Source of the DNA: Hymenobacter sp. GOD-10R
GTDB lineage: Bacteria; Bacteroidota; Bacteroidia; Cytophagales; Hymenobacteraceae
Reading direction: 5' to 3'
DNA length: 64,000 nt
Assembly (NCBI RefSeq): GCF_035609205.1
Contig: NZ_CP141184.1
Span: forward strand, 4,905,001-4,969,000
The notes below the pieces were generated by a model that saw nothing but the letters and a program-made list of their open reading frames with translations, ran no database searches and was not told the origin of the DNA. Position numbers and translations under genes: made by a program. Shown here piece by piece: positions 40,808 to 47,475 of the stretch (its first letter is position 1; every line of letters begins with the position of its first letter).

Positions 40808-41350
40808 TTGCCTAGCTCCCCGCTTCCCATCGAAGCTCGCCACGTCACGATGACCGCCGATGAATACGTGGCCGTCAATTACCAGCTCTGGGGGCAGCAG
40901 CCGCGCACCCGGCGCGTTACTTGGCTGCTGAATGTGTCCATTTTGCTGCTGACCATCAGCTTTGGCCTAGGTATCTGGCAGTGGGTGCGCAATCCTGGTT
41001 CCGACGTTTTCTGGGGTTTTCTGCCGGCATGGGGGCTAGCGTTGCTCTATGCTTGGTGGCGCTCATGGCAAGTAAAGCGGCAGTTGCGCCAAGGCTACGC
41101 CAAGAACACGGCACTTCAGCTACCGATCAACTATCTCTTTGCTACCGACGGTATTATTACCCAAAGTGAGGCGGGCGAGTTTGTAACACGCTGGCAGAAG
41201 CTACGCTACGCCGTGCACGTCGGCGACTGGCTCCTACTCTACCCGCAGCAGATGGCGTGCTACTACGTGGATCTGCGGCGGCTGGTCGCGCCGGCTACTC
41301 CGAATGACCTGGAAGAACTGCTGGATGAGCAAGAGGTGGCAGTGTACTAA
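40808..41350 (+). CDS. YcxB-like membrane protein
   Basis: The 180-residue product (from TTG) has two membrane helices close together (about 43-60 and 68-84: VSILLLTISFGLGIWQWV; FLPAWGLALLYAWW) and then a soluble C-terminal half with the strand pattern of the YcxB family (ITQSEAGEFVTRWQKLRYAVHVGDWLLLYP, then YYVDLRRL). Function is unknown. The TTG gives the expected N-terminal strand (IEARHVTMTADEYVAVNY); the ATG at 40850 would lose it. Start uncertain. Confidence 0.72.
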   Translation: MPSSPLPIEARHVTMTADEYVAVNYQLWGQQPRTRRVTWLLNVSILLLTISFGLGIWQWVRNPGSDVFWGFLPAWGLALLYAWWRSWQVKRQLRQGYAKNTALQLPINYLFATDGIITQSEAGEFVTRWQKLRYAVHVGDWLLLYPQQMACYYVDLRRLVAPATPNDLEELLDEQEVAVY

Positions 41351-41363
41351 GAAACTCATGAAC

Positions 41364-41470
41364 GTCATTTCAACCACCAGGAGAAATCTCGCGTGCAGTG
41401 CTACCTTCAATCATCAGGTTAGCTCATGCTAACAGCAGCACGCAAGATTTCTCCTGGTGGTTGAAATGAC
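41364..41470. repeat. inverted repeat with 33-bp arms and an inner hairpin
   Basis: Arms 41364-41396 and 41438-41470 are reverse complements with one mismatch (GTCATTTCAACCACCAGG... on the left). The 41-bp centre has a further hairpin, GTTAGC/GCTAAC. The whole could fold as a cruciform. The GTCATTTC...AGGAGAAATCT wording resembles the element near 1900 and dispersed repeats that I associate with Hymenobacter. It lies between convergent genes. Confidence 0.75.
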
Positions 41471-41526
41471 CGCCTAATAGTACAAGCAGCTTCTCGGGAG
41501 CTGCGCAGAAGCTAGCTCATTGCTGT

Positions 41527-43572
41527 TTACTTCAAAACAGAGCTAGCTTCTGCTTCAAGAATGTACTTCTGCGCATCTTGCTCTAGCAGAAAACGCTGCT
41601 TAACAAGCTGTTTAGCAACTTTCGTCACGGCCTCTACATAGCCGGCGTGCGTGCGGTAGCGCTCTTGCACAGACCGGCGCAGGTCGTGGGTAGCTAGGCG
41701 GTCGGCGCTTGTTAGGGGGAAGGGGATGTATTGACCGGCGGCCTCGCAGCCGTCATTTTCCCCGAAGCCTGCCCGACGCAATGACCAGCCGGTGGTTGTG
41801 GCCACGGGTGCCGCAACGATTGGCAGGCGAATGCCGGCGACCTCATTACCATCCGCATCTACTTTCGACACAAAGTTGGGGTACACCGGCCAGCCCGCTA
41901 TTGTAGGCGGATACTGCGTAATGATTCCTTTGCTCAGCGAAGGACCAAAATCCAACTGGTAGCGTGTCGTAATGAGGCCGTTGTAAGTCACGCCAGGGAT
42001 GGATGGCCAACCTAGCGCTGCCTGCGGAACCGTGCCCGTAAAGGCCCCCGGCTGCGCCACCGCAAGCACGGCCGTGCCATCGGAGCGCCTAGGTATCCGA
42101 CTCTTAGGCGGTGCCACGCCCTGCGTTACCCATTGGTCGAGGGCCATGAATAGGGCGCGCAAGGCGGGTTCGGCGTTGGTCGGGTTCTGGCACTGTTGGC
42201 ACACGCCACGGTTGCGGGCATCGCCAGTGCCATGCTGCGCGCCAGAAATCAAGAAGAACCGCACGTTCGCGGGGTCGGGTAAGTCGTTACCCTGCAAATC
42301 GGTGTGCAAGAGCGACGCTGCTTTCACCCAGTACTCATTCGCGGAATTTATCTCGAACACCTTGGGGCAAGTGCCCGCTGCTGTGCACCGAGCCGAGCGA
42401 CCCGCCGTTTGGCCCGTGAGCGGATCGGTGAGCACCGGGTAAGCAAAGGGAAACAGCGCTTCCGGGTACAGGTGGTTTTGCCGGTTGCGTTCGGTGCGGG
42501 AAGGCTGGGCAAATCGAAAATTAAGGCCGATACCACTGCCTCCGCCAAGCCAATTCTCGATGCCATCCAGCACGCGGCGGCCTTGCTCATCGGCGTTGAA
42601 ACCTAGAGTCTGAAAGTCGTTCAAGTAGCGAGCTGGCTGCGAAAGGGCATAGGAAAACGTATAGCGCACGTCGTCGGCCAACGGGTTCGGGTGACCTAGG
42701 TCATCGGCTTTGGCATAGCGCAAGAACGAGACAAAGTCGCGGGTAGCCGCAAAGCCCAAGCCGGCCACCACGGGATTCTTGGCGGTGTAGGTTAGCTCAT
42801 AAACAGCGCTCTGCTGAAAGGCCGTGCCGGCGGGCAGCAGCCGGATAGTACGCTCATTCACGAATTCCCAGCCAGTGGTGGGCACGGGTGTTGGCGCATC
42901 ATTGAGCCGCTGCCGAACAGTGAGCGTGGCCCCCACTGGGTTCAGCGTAGCGGCTGGGTAAGCTAGGGTAAACGTCTGCGTTGTGGCGTTTTCGAAGCTG
43001 ATGTACTCGTAAGCAGGTCCTGTGATGGGTGAGCCATCTGGGTTCGTAGCTACGGGCGCGCTCACAGTCAAATTATTATTACCGGGAGACGCGGCCATAT
43101 CCCAACCATTCCAAGCTAGGGTATAGCCTTGGTTCATCAAGAAGGCTTCACCGGCTTGCGCGGCCGTAGTGGGGTCGTTGCCACCGCTGCTGTTGTTGAA
43201 GCCCCCAAATAGCTTCGAGCCTCGGTTATTTACTTCCAGAAAGAGCTTGTGATTACCTTGACTTAGCTTGAGCGGCTTGAGCAGATAAATATCCATAGAA
43301 TACTCGACCATGCCCCTTGCGTTGCGCGGCGCCAGCGCAATATCAGTAATGAGAGCATTTTGCGGCAGGCTAGGGTCTACTTCGCCGTAGGCTTTGCCGC
43401 GCAGCTTTTCGTACGCACCCACCTTCCCGAAGACTTTACCTTCGAACGTGGGCGACTGCACACTAGTGATTTCGATGCGAACAATGCGCGCCTGCACCGT
43501 AGGTAGCGTGAGCATTGCGGCTAGTAGCACTGTTATCCGCTTCAGCCAAGCACACGATAGCACCCGCACCAT
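41527..43572 (-). CDS. large secreted alpha/beta-hydrolase-domain protein
   Basis: From the ATG at 43572 the 681-residue product starts with a signal peptide (MVRVLSCAWLKRITVLLAAM, cleaved about 28). A further upstream in-frame start at 43776 exists, but its residues (CSRNKPSQ, CCSVRQ) look non-coding. The N-terminal half has beta-strand repeats with GKVGAYEKLRGKAYGEVDP, the middle holds YILLKPL-type and RGSKLFGGFNN segments, and FFLISGAQHGTGDARNRG (about residue 475) probably carries the catalytic His region. This layout is that of the family annotated as alpha/beta hydrolase domain-containing (Abhydrolase_10). Substrate unknown. Confidence 0.75.
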   Translation of the reverse strand: MVRVLSCAWLKRITVLLAAMLTLPTVQARIVRIEITSVQSPTFEGKVFGKVGAYEKLRGKAYGEVDPSLPQNALITDIALAPRNARGMVEYSMDIYLLKPLKLSQGNHKLFLEVNNRGSKLFGGFNNSSGGNDPTTAAQAGEAFLMNQGYTLAWNGWDMAASPGNNNLTVSAPVATNPDGSPITGPAYEYISFENATTQTFTLAYPAATLNPVGATLTVRQRLNDAPTPVPTTGWEFVNERTIRLLPAGTAFQQSAVYELTYTAKNPVVAGLGFAATRDFVSFLRYAKADDLGHPNPLADDVRYTFSYALSQPARYLNDFQTLGFNADEQGRRVLDGIENWLGGGSGIGLNFRFAQPSRTERNRQNHLYPEALFPFAYPVLTDPLTGQTAGRSARCTAAGTCPKVFEINSANEYWVKAASLLHTDLQGNDLPDPANVRFFLISGAQHGTGDARNRGVCQQCQNPTNAEPALRALFMALDQWVTQGVAPPKSRIPRRSDGTAVLAVAQPGAFTGTVPQAALGWPSIPGVTYNGLITTRYQLDFGPSLSKGIITQYPPTIAGWPVYPNFVSKVDADGNEVAGIRLPIVAAPVATTTGWSLRRAGFGENDGCEAAGQYIPFPLTSADRLATHDLRRSVQERYRTHAGYVEAVTKVAKQLVKQRFLLEQDAQKYILEAEASSVLK

Positions 43573-43840
43573 CCTAGCTATTGCTGCTTCCAGGTGCTGT
43601 TGTCGAACTGAGCAGCAACGAGTTGCTGGCGCGTCTTGCAGAGTCATTTGGCTTGGTTTGTTCCTACTACAAGGATAGTCGAACGGCGTGTAAGTAGCGC
43701 GGATTTTATGGTCCGCGGGTCGAGATGGTGAAAGGCGGGCGGCTAAGTCTGCGCTACTTGTAGCTTGACCAAACATAAAAGCTCACGCCCGCTGCGGTTT
43801 TGTTATTTTTAGGCCGCTAATCAACTATTCACCCCTTTTC

Positions 43841-44740
43841 ATGACCACTCTGTCTATTTCTCCCCGCGCCGGATTTGCCGCTCTTGCCCTCACGGGTATG
43901 CTCTTAGCTGGCAGCGCCGAAGCTCAAATTACCACCCCCCAGCCTAGCCCCAAAAGCACCGTTACCCAGCGCGTAGGTCTCACCGACATCACAATTACCT
44001 ATTCGCGGCCTAGCCTGAAAGGGCGCACTGCGTTCGGAGCAGCATCTCCTCTCGCTCCGCTTGGCAAGCGCTGGCGCACGGGCGCTAACGCCACGACCAC
44101 CATCAAGTTCTCCGACGAAGTAATCATGGAGGGCAAGAAAATCCCGGCTGGCGAGTACGGGCTTTACAGCATTCCAAATAAGGATGCGTGGGCGATGGTG
44201 CTGAACAAGAATACGAAGCTAGGTGCTAACGTAGACGGCTTCAAGGACGAGGAAAACGTTGCTACATTCTCGGCCAAAACGTACAAGCTGCTCAACAAAG
44301 TTGAGACGTTCACTATGAACTTCAGCGACCTGACGCCTGCTACCGCCAATGTGGACATGCAGTGGGAAAATACCGGTGCCAAGTTCCGCATCACCACCGA
44401 AGTTGACGCCAAAGTAATGGCCCAGATCAACGAGAAGGTAGTGAACGGTGGTGCCGCCGTAACGCCCGACAACTACGCTGCCGCCGCCGTATACTATTAC
44501 GACAACAACAAAGACCTGAAACAAGCGCTTACCTGGATTCAGAAAGCCAACGAGAAGGATCCCAAGTTCTGGAACGTGCAGACGGAAGCGAAGATCCGCC
44601 TCAAAATGAAGGACTACAAAGGCGCCATCACCGCCGCCGAGCAGTCCAAAAAGCTAGCTACTGAAGCGAAGAACAACGACTACGTGAAGATGAACGACGA
44701 CCTGATTGCAGAAGCCAAGAAAGGCACTTCTGCCAAGTAA
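43841..44740 (+). CDS. exported DUF2911 protein with helical C-terminus
   Basis: The 299-residue protein has a signal peptide (about 1-28), then a DUF2911 domain: SPKSTVTQRVGLTDITITYSRPSLKGR, then GKRWRTGANATTTIKFSDEV, then KIPAGEYGLYSIPN. The last 80 residues form tetratricopeptide-like helices (AAAVYYYDNNKDLKQALTWIQKANE; DYKGAITAAEQSKKLA). DUF2911 is common in secreted Bacteroidota proteins with no known activity. A bidirectional terminator follows. Confidence 0.92.
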   Translation: MTTLSISPRAGFAALALTGMLLAGSAEAQITTPQPSPKSTVTQRVGLTDITITYSRPSLKGRTAFGAASPLAPLGKRWRTGANATTTIKFSDEVIMEGKKIPAGEYGLYSIPNKDAWAMVLNKNTKLGANVDGFKDEENVATFSAKTYKLLNKVETFTMNFSDLTPATANVDMQWENTGAKFRITTEVDAKVMAQINEKVVNGGAAVTPDNYAAAAVYYYDNNKDLKQALTWIQKANEKDPKFWNVQTEAKIRLKMKDYKGAITAAEQSKKLATEAKNNDYVKMNDDLIAEAKKGTSAK

Positions 44741-44756
44741 GAAACTCTTTCTTCAG

Positions 44757-44801
44757 CATACAAAAGCCCCGACGTTGCAAAAGCGTCGGGGCTTTTGTAT
44801 G
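44757..44801. terminator. terminator with 18-bp perfect arms after DUF2911 gene
   Basis: CATACAAAAGCCCCGACG (44757-44774) and CGTCGGGGCTTTTGTATG (44784-44801) are perfect complements with a 9-base loop. The T-run in the right arm ends the plus-strand gene. Confidence 0.93.
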
Positions 44802-44822
44802 ACGCATACGCCCTGTAACTAA

Positions 44823-44873
44823 AGCTAGCAACTAGTTCTCCTCCTTAAAAAAGAGGGGAACTAGTTGCTAGCT
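44823..44873. terminator. second hairpin (16-bp arms), terminator of the minus-strand symporter operon
   Basis: AGCTAGCAACTAGTTC (44823-44838) and GAACTAGTTGCTAGCT (44858-44873) are perfect complements around a 19-base loop. It lies 36 bp beyond the symporter stop on the minus strand. There is no T-run after it on that strand beyond TTAGTT, so it may act together with the previous hairpin. Confidence 0.55.
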
Positions 44874-44909
44874 CTACACTACTCCGCTACTTGAACTACA
44901 GCGTACGCG

Positions 44910-46592
44910 CTACAGCCGGGCTAGCTTTTGCCCTATGGCCGCCAGCAGCATCACTAGAAAACAACCAATGATATTGTACCAGAGGTAAGCAATATCCGTC
45001 TGCCAGAACAACAACAAAACAAGCACCTGCCCCAGAATTGCAGCCCAGAACACAGCTTTGCCTCTTATCAATGGCATAAAAAACGCCACCACGAAAATCC
45101 CTAGAATAGGCCCGTAGAACAATGAACCTAGGATGTTCACGGCCTGAATCAGGTTTTCGAGCCGTGCGGCAAACAGCGCAAACCCAATACCGAGCACGCC
45201 CCAGCCGATAGTGGCCCAACGCGAAACCGTGACGTAGTGTTGCTGATCGGCCGTGGGACGCGCTAGGCGGTACCAGTCGATAACGGTAGTAGAAGCTAAG
45301 GCATTGAGGCCGGCCGCAGAGCTGCTCATGGCCGCGCTAAGCACCACGGCAATCAGCAACCCGATGAATCCGTGCGGCATATAGTCGAGCACGAAGGACA
45401 AGAAGATATAGTCCGTGTCTTTTGCTTCGGCCGTAGGGGCGCCTTGCTTTAGCAGCGTTTGCAGATCCGAGCGCAAGCCTTTTGTGGCCGCATCAGTTAC
45501 TTGCAGACGCACTTGGGCATTGGCTATCTGCGTGGCATTATTGGCGTGCAAAGCATTAACTAGATCAGCATTAGCGGCTTGCTTGGCAGCGGCAATGGTA
45601 GTATGGCGCTGCTCCAACGCGCGGAGGGCTGGCCCGTACTGGGTGCTCTTGGCTAGCTGTTCGCGTACCGGTCGATTGAAGGTGAGCGGCGGAGCATTGA
45701 ACTGATAAAAGACAAACAGCAACACCCCAATCAGCAGAATACCGAACTGCATGGGCACCTTTACCAGGCCATTAAACAGCAGACCTATGCGACTCTCGCT
45801 GATACTCCGGCCAGCTAGGTAGCGCTGCACTTGGCTTTGGTCGGTGCCGAAGTACGATAAGGCCAAGAACAAGCCGCCCGTCATGCCCGACCAGAAATTG
45901 TAGCGGTCTTTGGGGTCGAAGTGGAAGTCAACCAGGTTGAGTTTGCCTTGATGCCCAGCCACACGCAACGCATCACCGAAGCCCACATTCGCAGGAAGGT
46001 AATGCACCAGCAAGTAGCCTGCTACCACCATACCGGTGAAAATAACGCCAACCTGCCATTGCTGCGTAACTGCCACGGCGCGCGTGCCGCCCACCACCGT
46101 GTAGCCGATCATGAGTCCGCCAATCAGCCACACGGTCAGGCTGGTATTCCAACCTAATATGGCAGATAGCACTAGCGCCGGCGCGTACAAGGAAAGGCCA
46201 TTGCTGAGGCCGCGCTGAAGCAGAAACAAGCCCGCAGCCAGGGTGCGCGTTGGCCGGTCGAAGCGCGTTTCGAGGTATTCGTAGGCTGTGAATACGTGTA
46301 ACCGGTGGTAAATCGGGACGGCCACGGCGGCAATGAGCACCATGGCCAGTGGCAGGCCGAAGTAAAACTGAATGAAGCGCATGCCATCATCGTAGGCCTG
46401 ACCAGGCACACTCAGGAAGGTGATGGCGCTAGCTTGCGTAGCCACAATGCTCAGCCCGATGCCCCACCACTGCGCCTCCCGGTTGCCGAGCAGGTACGAG
46501 TTCAGGTCGCTGCTACCGCGGGTGCGCCAGGTGCCGTACCCCACAATGAAAAGCAGCGTCACGCCGAGAACCAGCCAATCGAGTAGACTCAC
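44910..46592 (-). CDS. sodium:solute symporter (SSS family), last gene of PIG-L operon
   Basis: From the GTG at 46592 the 560-residue protein starts with an SSS helix (VSLLDWLVLGVTLLFIVGYG) and has about 13 helices; GLSIVATQASAITFLSVPGQAYDDG is the family's helix 2 region, and LSAAMSSSAAGLNALAST carries the Ser residues of the Na2 site. Roughly residues 330-420 are a hydrophilic, Ala/Gln-rich coiled-coil-like insert (ALRALEQRHTTIAAAKQAANADLV) between membrane helices, absent from the symporter at 35999. The GTG overlaps the stop of a microprotein as GTGA; a longer frame to 46673 merely runs through that gene in another frame. Substrate unknown; an amino sugar is possible given the deacetylase in the operon. 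Confidence 0.9.
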   Translation of the reverse strand: MSLLDWLVLGVTLLFIVGYGTWRTRGSSDLNSYLLGNREAQWWGIGLSIVATQASAITFLSVPGQAYDDGMRFIQFYFGLPLAMVLIAAVAVPIYHRLHVFTAYEYLETRFDRPTRTLAAGLFLLQRGLSNGLSLYAPALVLSAILGWNTSLTVWLIGGLMIGYTVVGGTRAVAVTQQWQVGVIFTGMVVAGYLLVHYLPANVGFGDALRVAGHQGKLNLVDFHFDPKDRYNFWSGMTGGLFLALSYFGTDQSQVQRYLAGRSISESRIGLLFNGLVKVPMQFGILLIGVLLFVFYQFNAPPLTFNRPVREQLAKSTQYGPALRALEQRHTTIAAAKQAANADLVNALHANNATQIANAQVRLQVTDAATKGLRSDLQTLLKQGAPTAEAKDTDYIFLSFVLDYMPHGFIGLLIAVVLSAAMSSSAAGLNALASTTVIDWYRLARPTADQQHYVTVSRWATIGWGVLGIGFALFAARLENLIQAVNILGSLFYGPILGIFVVAFFMPLIRGKAVFWAAILGQVLVLLLFWQTDIAYLWYNIIGCFLVMLLAAIGQKLARL

Positions 46593-46708
46593 GCGAAGTA
46601 GCGGGTTATGAGCGTGAAGCCAACGATTTCGGCGGCCAAAGCGGCCAGCACCAAGAGGTACCAGGCGCGCCAACTGTTGAAAAGGGGTGGGTTATCGGGG
46701 TGGTTCAT
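46589..46708 (-). CDS. 39-residue single-span membrane microprotein coupled to the symporter
   Basis: This frame is too short for most gene finders. It starts at an ATG at 46708 and encodes 39 residues: a hydrophilic, Pro/Asn-rich start (MNHPDNPPLFNSW), a single membrane helix (about 17-36, YLLVLAALAAEIVGFTLITR) and a short end (YFA). Its TGA overlaps the GTG of the symporter gene as GTGA, the classical arrangement for translational coupling. Small subunits of this size partner several SSS-family carriers, so an accessory subunit role is likely but unproven. Two small palindromes lie just upstream. Confidence 0.7.
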   Translation of the reverse strand: MNHPDNPPLFNSWRAWYLLVLAALAAEIVGFTLITRYFA

Positions 46709-46710
46709 GC

Positions 46711-46748
46711 GGTAAGCGCTTACCTGTCAGCTTCTTTCTTCCTGACAG
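46711..46748. promoter_or_regulatory. two palindromes upstream of the microprotein
   Basis: GGTAAGCGCTTACC (46711-46724) is a perfect 14-bp palindrome 2 bp before the start codon. CTGTCAG (46724-46730) and CTGACAG (46742-46748) form a hairpin next to it. They sit in the 73-bp gap between the PAP2 stop and the microprotein and could control translation or act as an operator. Confidence 0.4.
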
Positions 46749-46781
46749 TTGGGAGGTAAACTAAACGGTGTCGTTTTGCTA

Positions 46782-47471
46782 TTATTCTACTGGCTTATAC
46801 CGGCGCAAGCGAAATGGCGGGCGGGGCGTGATGAACGGCAGTCGGCTAAACAACCAAGTCAGCATACCAACTAAGCCGATAGAAGCTAGCACATCACCGA
46901 GGAAGTGTAGCTCCAGCACGAGCCTGCCCACGGTAATCAGCATGGGCAGCACCAGCAAGGGCCATCGATACTTGGGAAACTGCCAAGCCAATGGAAACAA
47001 GAGGCTGAAGTAAAGCGTCGTGTGACTGGAGGGAAAGGAATAGTCGCGGGTGGTAGCCTGTCCGAAACCCGCGCCCACCATCCCGTGCAGCAGAAAAGCA
47101 TCGGGGCGTGGGCGTTGAAAGTAAATCTTTAGCAGGTTCGTAGCCACGCCGCTGTTGAGTAACACCAACCCGATGAGCAGGAACACGCCCGGTTTGGGCG
47201 CGCCTAGCACGAAGCGCCCCAGCAGAAACAGTACCAGCAACGCGACAAAGCCAATTGGCACGCCACCTAGGTCGGCGGAGTAGAACAGTGTCGTGTAGAT
47301 CTTATCGGCAGCGTTGGTAAATGCCTCAAAGAACGGCCGCAGCCCTGGGGTATACACGTGCAGCCACAGCGCTAGCGGTTTGTCGAGCCCCCACAACGCC
47401 ATTGGGCACAGCACGCAGCAGGCCAGAATAAAGTATTGCAGTTCGCGCTGGGGCTGCGCTGGGTTGTTCAT
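46782..47471 (-). CDS. PAP2 family lipid phosphatase (copy 3, in the PIG-L operon)
   Basis: The 229-residue protein has about six helices and the PAP2 signature: KIYFQRPRP, FPSSHTT (PSxH with Ser for Gly) and LVLELHFLGDVLAS. The second motif differs from copies 1 and 2 (PSSHT rather than PSGHA), and the third lacks the SR of SR-x5-H-x3-D: it reads R-x5-H-x3-D (RLVLELHFLGD). It begins 4 bp after the PIG-L stop, so the two are co-transcribed. It likely acts on lipid phosphates at the outer face of the inner membrane. Confidence 0.9.
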   Translation of the reverse strand: MNNPAQPQRELQYFILACCVLCPMALWGLDKPLALWLHVYTPGLRPFFEAFTNAADKIYTTLFYSADLGGVPIGFVALLVLFLLGRFVLGAPKPGVFLLIGLVLLNSGVATNLLKIYFQRPRPDAFLLHGMVGAGFGQATTRDYSFPSSHTTLYFSLLFPLAWQFPKYRWPLLVLPMLITVGRLVLELHFLGDVLASIGLVGMLTWLFSRLPFITPRPPFRLRRYKPVE

Positions 47472-47475
47472 GTGG

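Noticed and set aside
41999..42442. 147-codon frame antisense within the alpha/beta hydrolase gene
   Set aside because: No start context, odd composition and no domain; the hydrolase frame fits far better.
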